DNA of 64,000 nt, from contig NZ_JBBEXE010000009.1 of NCBI RefSeq assembly GCF_037645805.1, positions 86,366 to 150,365 on the forward strand. Direction: 5' to 3'. Below, piece by piece: positions 27,996 through 35,780 of this stretch; within the stretch, counting starts at the first letter, position 1, and each line of letters opens with the position of its first letter. The stretch comes from Leptobacterium_A meishanense. GTDB lineage: Bacteria > Bacteroidota > Bacteroidia > Flavobacteriales > Flavobacteriaceae. The position numbers and the translations under genes are program-made. The notes beneath the pieces are model-generated. The model searched no databases and was not told where the DNA came from. It saw nothing but the letters and a program-made list of their open reading frames with translations.

Positions 27996-30359
27996 ATGGA
28001 GCCCGGACATCAACATACAGCTTCTCCTACTACGGACAATACAGAATTAAGAAGGTTCTTTGAGCGGTACTTAAGGTACTGGAGATGGTTTGTACTTAGC
28101 TGTATTATATGTATAGGCCTGGCTTATACATACTTAAGATATACTACACCACAATATGCAGCTTCGGCACGGATAATGCTTGGTGATGATAAGAAAACAG
28201 CCCCGGAAATGGCAATTTTTGAAGACCTTAACTTTCTTTCAGGTAGTGGAAATAAAGTAGAAGATGAGATTCAGATCATAAAGTCAAGGACACTTATGAC
28301 CAAAGTGGTCAAAGAGCGTCAATTAAATATTCAGTACTATACAGAAGGCAGAATACATGAAATAGAATTGTTTCCGGAAGTACCAGTAAAATTAAATTTT
28401 ATTGCTTCAGATTCTACACTTAACCAGTCAGATTTCACATTTAATATTGAGATAAAATCAGAAACCTCTTTTAATTATCAGTTTGAGAATGAAACTAAAG
28501 TGAAGCATGTTGATTTTGGGGAGAATATTATAACTCCTTCCGGCGACATGGTTATTATTCCGGCAATAAATAATATAGAACGGTTCAAAAATACCACTAT
28601 AAAAATACGGCTACAACCTGTTAATAAAGTTGCGGAATATTATAGAAATAAAATAGTTGTTTCTCCCATAGAAGAAGGCTCAAGTGTGGTACAGATTTCT
28701 TTGAATGATCCGGTAATTGAGAAGGCTAAGCAGATTATTAATACACTTATTCAAAAATACCAGGAAAATACAGTAGAAGAAGAAAAGCTAATTGCAAAAA
28801 ACACAGCAGATTTCATTAGTAGTAGGATAGACCTTATAGCAACTGATCTTTCCAATGTAGATCAGGTAGTAGAACAATTTAAAATAGGCAATCGGCTTAC
28901 AGATATTGCTTCTGAAGCAGATATTTACCTTTCTTCAGGCTCAGAGAATGAACAGAAATTATCCGCTGCCCGAACAGAATTGAGCATGGTGAATTATATG
29001 AATGATTATGTAGAGGAACAAAGTTCGTATGAATTAATCCCTTCCAACATAGGCTTGTCGGACCCTTCAATAACAAGTATTACTTCTAAGTATAATGAAT
29101 TGGTATTAGAGCGGCAAAGATTACTGAAAAGTTCTAGTGAAAAGAACCCGATCATTGTAAACTTGAACCAGCAATTAGACGGTTTGAAACAAGGTATGCA
29201 ACAGAGCTTACGAAACCTTAGCAACTCATTGAATATACAAGTAAGCGATTTGGAACGACAGAGTGCCCGCATTAACTATAAAATATCTTCTGTTCCCGGT
29301 CAGGAGCGAGAGTTTCGCGATATTCAGCGACAGCAACAAATAAAAGAATCGCTCTATTTGTACTTGTTGCAAAAACGAGAAGAAGCAGCCATCTCTGTAG
29401 CGGCTACTTCCGTCAATGCAAAGGTAATAGACCCTGCATATGGAAAAAGTGATGTTCCAATATCACCACGGAGAAAAATGGTGTTTTTAGCTGCATTGCT
29501 TGCGGGCTTGGCCATCCCTTTTTCGGTAATTTATGCGGGGGAATTACTGGATACTAAAATTCATAATAAAGAAGATTTGGAAAAAATAATAAAACAAATC
29601 CCACTGTTAGGAGAACTTCCTAGGGTTAAAATAAAGAAGGGACTTCCCATCATTCAGCGGTATGACCGTTCTATTCTTTCGGAGTCGTTTCGTATTATGC
29701 GCTCCAACTTGGATTATTTTATCAGGGCAAGAAATGGTGAACAAAATAATATAATATATGTAACATCAACCATAAATGGAGAAGGAAAGACTTTTGTTTC
29801 AATGAATTTAGCACTGACGTTGGCAAATTCTGATAAAAAAGTATTGCTAATAGGTGCTGATATACGAAATCCAAAACTTCACTTATTCTTGAAAAAGAGC
29901 TTGAAACGAGATGGATTAACAGATTATCTTCACAATCATTTATTAAAGAGTAGAGACATTATAGGTGCTTATGAGGTAAACAATAATCACATCGATGTCA
30001 TCCAATCAGGAAAAATACCACCAAATCCTGCCGAATTACTGATGTCAGACCGGATGGGTGGCTTATTAGACAACATGGCCGCAAAATATGATTTTGTAAT
30101 TGTTGATACAGCACCAGCTATGTTGGTAACAGATACGTTATTGATCAGTCGTTATGCTCATCATACAATCTATGTAACGCGAGCAGGCTATACAGATAAA
30201 CGTTTGTTAAACTTCCCAAAAGAATTGTATCAGGATAAGCGTCTCAATGGCATGATGATGGTGGTAAATGACGTAAAAGCCTCCAATTTTGGCTATGGAG
30301 CTAAATATGGTTACGGTAACTATGGTGAGGTTAAAAAAACAAAGAAGCTTCGTATTTAA
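27996..30359 (+). CDS. Wzc-like chain-length regulator with tyrosine kinase domain
   Basis: 787 residues. An N-terminal Wzz domain with a first membrane helix near 32-50 is followed by a long periplasmic coiled-coil region to ~490. The second helix is near 497-515, and a cytoplasmic BY-kinase follows. Walker A is STINGEGKTFVSMN, Walker A' is LLIGADIRNPKLH and Walker B is FVIVDTAPAML. The C-terminus is tyrosine- and glycine-rich (FGYGAKYGYGNYG) and is the likely autophosphorylation cluster. It controls polymer length and export together with Wza. The matching PHP phosphatase gene is convergent, with a 4-nt overlap of the 3' ends. Confidence 0.92.
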   Translation: MEPGHQHTASPTTDNTELRRFFERYLRYWRWFVLSCIICIGLAYTYLRYTTPQYAASARIMLGDDKKTAPEMAIFEDLNFLSGSGNKVEDEIQIIKSRTLMTKVVKERQLNIQYYTEGRIHEIELFPEVPVKLNFIASDSTLNQSDFTFNIEIKSETSFNYQFENETKVKHVDFGENIITPSGDMVIIPAINNIERFKNTTIKIRLQPVNKVAEYYRNKIVVSPIEEGSSVVQISLNDPVIEKAKQIINTLIQKYQENTVEEEKLIAKNTADFISSRIDLIATDLSNVDQVVEQFKIGNRLTDIASEADIYLSSGSENEQKLSAARTELSMVNYMNDYVEEQSSYELIPSNIGLSDPSITSITSKYNELVLERQRLLKSSSEKNPIIVNLNQQLDGLKQGMQQSLRNLSNSLNIQVSDLERQSARINYKISSVPGQEREFRDIQRQQQIKESLYLYLLQKREEAAISVAATSVNAKVIDPAYGKSDVPISPRRKMVFLAALLAGLAIPFSVIYAGELLDTKIHNKEDLEKIIKQIPLLGELPRVKIKKGLPIIQRYDRSILSESFRIMRSNLDYFIRARNGEQNNIIYVTSTINGEGKTFVSMNLALTLANSDKKVLLIGADIRNPKLHLFLKKSLKRDGLTDYLHNHLLKSRDIIGAYEVNNNHIDVIQSGKIPPNPAELLMSDRMGGLLDNMAAKYDFVIVDTAPAMLVTDTLLISRYAHHTIYVTRAGYTDKRLLNFPKELYQDKRLNGMMMVVNDVKASNFGYGAKYGYGNYGEVKKTKKLRI

Positions 30360-31105
30360 ATTAAAGTTGAAAAAACACGGGTAGTATTAGCTATTACAGG
30401 TTTTAAGTGTTCAAATGTTTTTGAAGAGACGGTCAGTTCAGCTAAACTATTTACATGTCCTATATGGTGCACATCAGTACCTACAAAATCTATCCATCCA
30501 TTCTCTAAGAGATAATGCGCTGTTTTTTGTACGTTTTTCCCATAATGAGGACCAAACGATAACAAGTTTGCCTGGAAGAAGCACCCTAAGCGTTTCAAAT
30601 AATCATAACTCATTTTTTTATCATGATAATACACATACCTTTCCGGATGTGCTAAAACGGGCAAAAACCCTTTGTCTTGTATCTTTTTTAATGTTGCTTC
30701 TAAATTTATAGGGGGTTGTAAATAAGACATTTCTACCAAAACATACGTGCCTTTTAGCGGGAGAATATTTTTTGTGTCTAAAAGTTCTTCAAAATGCATA
30801 TCGATCATGTATTCAGCTGCAGCACTAACAGTAATTTGTGAAAGATTGGTTTTCACGAGTGCATCCTGTAATTTTTCATAAGCTTCCGCAATGGTATAAG
30901 CTGTATTAGGATAATAATCGAACATCACATGTGGTGTAGCTATGTAGTGGACAATTCCCAGCTTCTTAAGCTTTCTAATTAAGGTAATGGAGACTTTTGA
31001 GTTACTGGCACCATCGTCAATGCCCGGTAAAATATGGCAGTGGATATCCACAAAATTTTCGAGAAGATCAGCGATAAAAGATTTTTTTGAAAACAGGCTA
31101 GCCAT
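30356..31105 (-). CDS. CpsB/YwqE-type PHP tyrosine-protein phosphatase
   Basis: 249 residues, PHP fold. Metal-binding motifs are FVDIHCHILPGIDDGA near the N-terminus, IATPHVMFDYY, VLAHPERYVYY and VGTDVHHIGHV. Proteins of this family dephosphorylate BY-kinases such as the one encoded by the convergent gene, so it likely opposes Wzc autophosphorylation. The left attachment repeat of the integrative element (31145-31162) lies 40 nt upstream of its start, so the element has replaced whatever originally lay upstream. That was presumably mnmE, encoded on the same strand. Confidence 0.9.
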   Translation of the reverse strand: MASLFSKKSFIADLLENFVDIHCHILPGIDDGASNSKVSITLIRKLKKLGIVHYIATPHVMFDYYPNTAYTIAEAYEKLQDALVKTNLSQITVSAAAEYMIDMHFEELLDTKNILPLKGTYVLVEMSYLQPPINLEATLKKIQDKGFLPVLAHPERYVYYHDKKMSYDYLKRLGCFFQANLLSFGPHYGKNVQKTAHYLLENGWIDFVGTDVHHIGHVNSLAELTVSSKTFEHLKPVIANTTRVFSTLI

Positions 31106-31144
31106 AGTTCAAAAATAAGGTTATAATTGTAAAAAACAGCAGAT

Positions 31145-31162
31145 TTACTTCCCGATACAAAA
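31145..31162 (-). other. Left attachment site (att repeat)
   Basis: 18-bp copy of the mnmE 3' end (TTTTGTATCGGGAAGTAA on the minus strand), distal to the integrase. The flanking sequence does not continue the MnmE frame, so only the core is duplicated. Confidence 0.82.
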
Positions 31163-31185
31163 TGTAATGTGATACTGATTATCAA

Positions 31186-31245
31186 TTAATTAGCCATCAA
31201 TAGATACAAATAAGCAACAAAAAGTGTTGAATTATAGCTAATTAA
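31186..31245. repeat. Inverted repeat beside the left attachment site
   Basis: TTAATTAGC at 31186-31194 and GCTAATTAA at 31237-31245 form a 9-bp inverted repeat separated by 42 nt. This could be a binding site for integrase or excisionase next to the attachment core. It is AT-rich and short, so chance is possible. Confidence 0.35.
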
Positions 31246-31283
31246 GGACTAAAGATAGGAAAATCGAGAGGTGTAAAGATAAA

Positions 31284-31312
31284 AAAACCGCCCCTAAAAA
31301 AGGACGGTTTTC
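31284..31312 (-). terminator. Rho-independent terminator of the DUF6266-like gene
   Basis: Read on the minus strand, AAACCGTCC pairs with GGGCGGTTT (one G-U pair) and is followed by a T run. It lies about 20 nt after the stop of the DUF6266-like gene. Confidence 0.75.
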
Positions 31313-31332
31313 CAAGAAAACGTCAATCGCTA

Positions 31333-31974
31333 TTAAGCAACTGTTACAGAACCTAAATAAGAGCTATTCGCTACTTTAGAGCCATCTTCTGAGATAAACC
31401 CTAAGAATACCTCAACATCTTCACCAGAGTATTCAGAAGGTACTGAAATACTTTCTGTTCCTGCTGACCTTGCTGGTCCAGCTGTAGTAAATACACTTTC
31501 TCCTCTTGTAGCATTGTAAAGCAAAATCATTGCTTTGTCAGTAGCTAAGGCACTACCACTTCCTGAATTATCTGTCCAGTTTACATCTACTGTTGCCGCA
31601 CTTGGAGAAGTAGCTGCTCCACCAACTGCACCTGTTAGATTACCACGAGTAACCAATGAATTGGGATAATCAATGGCAAAACTCGGATAAGCTCCTGTAA
31701 TTGCATTGTTCAAGTTGTAAGACATTGCAGCGTTGAACTGAGTCATCTTGTTTGCATACAATTTGAAACCAACACGTAAGAAGTCCGTCATTGGTTGCAG
31801 AAAGCTAAGCACGGTTGAAAACTTAGAACGTTGGTCAACTTGCGCTTCGGTTCTTGGGTTGGCTACACTGGAAGGTTTAATTCTTAGGTAATCAATGCCC
31901 TTCCAAGTTCCACCGATTACATTCCCAACTTGTCCTGAGACACCACCGAGAATACCTTGATTAATTTTTCCCAT
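31333..31974 (-). CDS. DUF6266-like protein
   Basis: 213 residues from the start MGKINQGILGGVSGQVGNV; an upstream in-frame start at 32019 adds 15 residues that do not match the family. The N-terminus is glycine-rich (GGVSGQVGNVIGGTWKG), followed by YLRIKPSSVANPRTEAQ. The C-terminal half is Ser/Ala/Gly/Thr-rich and reads like a small immunoglobulin- or fibronectin-like strand-rich domain (ATVDVNWTDNSGSG). No signal peptide is seen. DUF6266 proteins occur in Bacteroidetes and their function is unknown to me. It has its own terminator and lies just inside the left end of the element, so it is probably cargo. Confidence 0.65.
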   Translation of the reverse strand: MGKINQGILGGVSGQVGNVIGGTWKGIDYLRIKPSSVANPRTEAQVDQRSKFSTVLSFLQPMTDFLRVGFKLYANKMTQFNAAMSYNLNNAITGAYPSFAIDYPNSLVTRGNLTGAVGGAATSPSAATVDVNWTDNSGSGSALATDKAMILLYNATRGESVFTTAGPARSAGTESISVPSEYSGEDVEVFLGFISEDGSKVANSSYLGSVTVA

Positions 31975-32151
31975 CTTTTCTATTTTTTTTGGGGTTAAAC
32001 AAATGTTCGGACTTGGCACGGACTTGACTCGGCTTTGTCCTTTAATATCTAAGATACTTCAATAAGTATGCAGTAGTTCAGTCAGGGTTTCTGTTGCTTT
32101 TCTTTGCTCTTTTTTGCTTATAAGAAATTGATTTTATGACAGATGCAGTGT

Positions 32152-32586
32152 TTAAAATGCACCTGTTTTATTCATCAACTTATAGAAGATTGCCCTTTTG
32201 GCGTTATCTATCATTTTTAATGAAAGTTTGAGTTTTTCCTCATTTACTTCCAACAATTTCAAGTGGTGAATTGACTGGTGAAATAACTGAGGATTTTTCC
32301 TTGCAATACATTCATTATCCTGAAGGTGCTTTTTAATATCTCCAATCGTGATGAATGGAATTACAGAGCCTTTTAGGTAGTAATGGAATGATTTAGATTT
32401 CCATAATCCGAAGCAAAACCAATACATAAAATCCTTATCGGTTTCATTGGTTGTAATGCAGACAAAGCAATTCGGACAAGGTTCATTAAGCGGTTTTCCG
32501 CTATTCAATCCTTTATTCAGTATAAAGAAATGAGGTTCAGAATAATTCTGGTTTAATCGGTGGGTTTTGATGCGAAACGTTTTCAT
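32152..32586 (-). CDS. DUF6943-like mobile-element protein
   Basis: 144 residues from MKTFRIKTHRLNQNYSEPHFF; longer starts at 32598, 32631 or 32808 are open. The longest would read through sequence that looks non-coding. Characteristic segments are HFFILNKGLNSGKPLNEPCPNCFVC and FGLWKSKSFHYYLKGSVIPFITIGDIKKHL. The CPNCFVC cluster has three cysteines and might bind a metal. Proteins like this are carried by Bacteroidetes integrative elements; their function is unknown. Just upstream on the minus strand is the G+C-rich non-coding region. Confidence 0.6.
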   Translation of the reverse strand: MKTFRIKTHRLNQNYSEPHFFILNKGLNSGKPLNEPCPNCFVCITTNETDKDFMYWFCFGLWKSKSFHYYLKGSVIPFITIGDIKKHLQDNECIARKNPQLFHQSIHHLKLLEVNEEKLKLSLKMIDNAKRAIFYKLMNKTGAF

Positions 32587-33680
32587 ATAGTGAGCCATTA
32601 AATATTTGCTTGCTACGCTTCGCTCATTCATTTTTAAAAGAGAAAAGAAAAAAGGGAAAAAAAGAAAAGAGAAAGCTCTTGAAAAGGCGTGTTTGGCAGG
32701 GTTGTCAAGGTTTTTGTAAAAAATACTACCCAGAGGGTGGAGATTTTTTTCAAAACCCGTAGGGCTTGACCTTGATAATCCGTTTGTGCGGTGGGCTTGT
32801 GCGGACACGCCTATCTTTGCTATTCTCTTTTTTTTGAATGTTCTTCAATATTTAAGGGCTTATTAAATCATTTTTAAAACCTGTTTAATGAATCGGAATG
32901 TTGAATTGGAATGCGGAGTTTAATCGTGCGTAAACGCAGGTAAAAACAGCCTTGAGCTAATCGGCTGGACGAAGGCTGCAAGTAGTGAGGTACGAACGGA
33001 TTGCGGACTTTGGACAAGCAACGCGAGCCGCCTGCGAGTGGAGCAAGGGTGCTACCAACAGAAGCCCTGATAAGGGTGGTTTGTAGCTATGTGTGTAGTG
33101 GAACGCAGCCTTTTTGTAATTTTTATTTACACAAAAAGGCGGAGTGCAACGGAACTTACACAAGGCTTACCGCTTTAATAGCCAGAGCGATAGCGGAGGC
33201 AAATCAAACAGTATTAAGCCGCAGCCCGCAGCGACCCGCAGGCGAGCAAAATTATGGGTAGTGGTTGGATTTTTTCCGACTGACTGGAGGTGCGGAAGGA
33301 AGTGGCAAAAAAGACAAGGGAACTACCGTGACAACTGACAGAGGAACGCAATAAAAGTGACAAACTGCGTAGCTTTAGCGAAGCACCCGTAGGGCATTAT
33401 AGCTCTTTTTTTGACCTTTAAAAATTGAAGTATTCCAAAAAATGTGCTGTAATGGTTTGGCGATTTTATTTGCTGACGACCGAAGGCGGAACACCGCTTT
33501 ACCTGCGTTTGGATGTGCGTAGAGAAAAGCAAGTGCAGGACGGAATGGATTGTAGTGCAACGGAAAGGAATGAAGGGCTTCTCTTGCTGTGCGTTGCAGG
33601 AAGTGGGTGATTGTAGTAAGTGAGGTACGAGCGAACGAAAAGAACCTACTGGAAGCAAATGGCTGTGCGGTGGGGAATGT
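32587..33680. other. G+C-richer, probably structured non-coding region of the element
   Basis: 1.1 kb with only short overlapping ORFs on both strands, none with recognisable protein sequence. Base composition shifts to higher G+C than the surroundings. Seen: a perfect 10-bp inverted repeat, GCCTTTTTGT (33108-33117) / ACAAAAAGGC (33131-33140), and a repeated 15-mer AGTGAGGTACGARCG at 32984-32998 and 33619-33633. Many GCGA/AGCG-type motifs are also present. It could encode a structured RNA, hold a transfer origin, or be a remnant of another element. No tRNA or rRNA fold was recognised. Confidence 0.5.
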
Positions 33681-35774
33681 TTAAACTACTTCTACTAAAG
33701 TTTTATTACAAATTTCCTGTATGGCTTTTTGAAACATAGAAGTATTAATAAGCTTATTTAATTCCTTGAATGAGATTTTAATTCTAATGTTTCCACTTTT
33801 ATCTTTATAGTGTGCATATGTCTTTTGATTACGTGCATCATTGATTTTGTGAAAATAATTAGCTGTAATTGGATATGCAGTTTTAATCATATCTATACTA
33901 CCTCCAAAATCAGCCTTTGGAGATAGTTCCAAGTCTTGAATTGAAGTTAGTTTTCCGAATATAATCTCATTAAAATTATTTAAAGACATCAATGAGATAG
34001 AAGGGTCTAACTCTAAATGATTGATAAATAGTAGAAAATTTAATTTTAGTTCTTGGAAAACGCTCTTATCCCAAGATGCTTCATCAAAAAAATCTTCTAC
34101 GTTGGAAATGCCGTAATCGCTTTTTAGCTTATGACAAATAAAATTGTCTTTTCGATTTGTGAGAATATTACCAATGTAAGGGTTTAAATCAGCTGTGTTA
34201 TTTAGTTTGCCCAGGCTTAATGATGATGCGTGTAAGTAATTTGCTTGAAGAGCTAACATAGAGTTTTCAGACTTCATTCCCTTACGCAGAAGTCTTTTTC
34301 TTGCATCAGGAGAGGTTATAAATCCAGACTTATAAGCCAATATTTTTCGATTTATAAAATAATTATCAGTTTCTTCAAGAGAGTTTATAAGTTCCTGTTG
34401 TCCATTGCTTTTCAGCCAATCTAAAACGTAATACTTAATAAGCCAAAATTTATTATTGTTTTCATAGTGTTTTAGAAATAGTTCTTCTGAATAAGGTAGG
34501 TTAGGAAACTCTTTATATATCAATGCTATAATGTGCTGAAATAATAAATTATCACCATTAATCAATTCCAATAACTTAGATTGTATTTGACTATCCTGAG
34601 AGTAATGTTTTGAAAGGTAAAATAAAACACCCTGCATAAACGGGTATAAATTGCCAATATTAGCAATAATAGCATCTTTAACTTCATCATCTTTATTTAG
34701 CTTAAAAAGAGAGAAACTAATAATCGTTTTATTTAAAAAATCATCATTAGATTTTTCACTGGTTGAATTGACAAAGCAATTTAAAAACTGACGTTTCTGC
34801 TTCTTATGGGTAGCTGGTTTTAATTTTTTACCATTATCTGTAAATTCTTTTGCTATATCTGAAAACTTACTATGCTGAACCTTTAATTCCTTTTTAATAT
34901 TAGAAATGTGTCTTGTAGAAATTTTAGTTGATTGGGGAATTAACCCGAAATCACGAGCAAGTAAATCCAAATAAGCTATTGCCTTTTTACCTTCAATCTC
35001 AGTTTTAGATAAAATCCTAATATCATCTACATATCTTTGATATCTGATATTTAAATTTTTATTGGAAGTTACCTTTTCATCTATGGGTAAAAGGTATATA
35101 TCAGCCAAAAGTGCTGAACCTACAGGACCTTGTGGGAGACCTTGATTTAATACATAATTCTGGCGATTAATGGCAACAGACCATTTTGCTAAACAATTTT
35201 GAAGGAATTCAGCCAAGTTTGTCTCAACTCCTTTTTTAACAAGTATTTGAGTTAAAATATTATGGTTAATGGTGTCAAAAAAAGATGCAATATCAAAATC
35301 TGAAAAATATTCATAGCCTTCATTATAAATATCTTCGGTTACTTGATTATACTTTTTCCACTGTTTTTTCCATTTTTCAAATAAGAAAATCTTTGATTCA
35401 GAAGTTGTTTTATTGTAAATGTTACCGAAAATAATATCATTCTGAAGAGTTGAAATTTCATCATATAAAACATCTCCGACAATATTTATTATGGCCTGAT
35501 ATACTAATAAGTCTTCAAATTGTAATAAGGTTAGTGGGCGAACTAAATTGTTTTTTTTAGGAACATAAATCTTGAAACTACTTTGAGGTGTGTAAATACC
35601 CTCCTGAATTTTATGTATCAAAAAATTAATATTATCCTCCATATATAAACCAAAATAATTGAGGTCTGGACGATAAAGGCTTTTGTAAAAAGCATAACCA
35701 TCAACGGTTTGAAGCCGCTTAAAGGCTAAATAAAAATTTTCTTCTGATATAAAGTTTTCAAATTGATTATCCAT
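33681..35774 (-). CDS. Reverse transcriptase with helical-repeat middle and HEPN-like C-terminus (Abi/UG-type)
   Basis: 697 residues. Residues ~60-290 are an RT palm/finger region. Motif A is SDFDIASFFD (Asp161), motif B-like QGLPQGPVGSALLADI is at 211-226, and catalytic YVDD is at 248-251, so polymerase residues look intact. Residues ~350-600 are mostly amphipathic helices resembling the alpha-repeat part of Abi/UG defence RTs. Near the end, RNQKTYAH at 648-655 fits the HEPN nuclease motif R-x4-6-H, as in the C-terminal domain of AbiA. No maturase or endonuclease domain of group II introns is present. The start lies 6 nt after the Argonaute stop, so the two are probably translated together. 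An antiviral, abortive-infection role is inferred. Confidence 0.85.
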   Translation of the reverse strand: MDNQFENFISEENFYLAFKRLQTVDGYAFYKSLYRPDLNYFGLYMEDNINFLIHKIQEGIYTPQSSFKIYVPKKNNLVRPLTLLQFEDLLVYQAIINIVGDVLYDEISTLQNDIIFGNIYNKTTSESKIFLFEKWKKQWKKYNQVTEDIYNEGYEYFSDFDIASFFDTINHNILTQILVKKGVETNLAEFLQNCLAKWSVAINRQNYVLNQGLPQGPVGSALLADIYLLPIDEKVTSNKNLNIRYQRYVDDIRILSKTEIEGKKAIAYLDLLARDFGLIPQSTKISTRHISNIKKELKVQHSKFSDIAKEFTDNGKKLKPATHKKQKRQFLNCFVNSTSEKSNDDFLNKTIISFSLFKLNKDDEVKDAIIANIGNLYPFMQGVLFYLSKHYSQDSQIQSKLLELINGDNLLFQHIIALIYKEFPNLPYSEELFLKHYENNNKFWLIKYYVLDWLKSNGQQELINSLEETDNYFINRKILAYKSGFITSPDARKRLLRKGMKSENSMLALQANYLHASSLSLGKLNNTADLNPYIGNILTNRKDNFICHKLKSDYGISNVEDFFDEASWDKSVFQELKLNFLLFINHLELDPSISLMSLNNFNEIIFGKLTSIQDLELSPKADFGGSIDMIKTAYPITANYFHKINDARNQKTYAHYKDKSGNIRIKISFKELNKLINTSMFQKAIQEICNKTLVEVV

Positions 35775-35780
35775 ATATAC

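Noticed and set aside
31110..31117. CAAAAATA as a minus-strand -7 promoter for the PHP phosphatase
   Set aside because: It ends 4 nt from the start codon, leaving no leader, and no -33 element is found at the right distance.
32587..32808. Long N-terminal extension of the DUF6943-like protein
   Set aside because: The extension is low-complexity and lies in sequence that looks like the non-coding region. The family opening starts at MKTFRIKTH.
33001..33610. Several overlapping ORFs of 60-110 codons on both strands in the G+C-rich stretch
   Set aside because: No recognisable protein features, heavy overlap on both strands, and composition that itself depletes stop codons. I treat the region as non-coding.
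33681..35774. Group II intron or retron
   Set aside because: No maturase or endonuclease domain and no domain V-like RNA was recognised. The protein is much longer than retron RTs and has a helical plus HEPN-like C-terminus.
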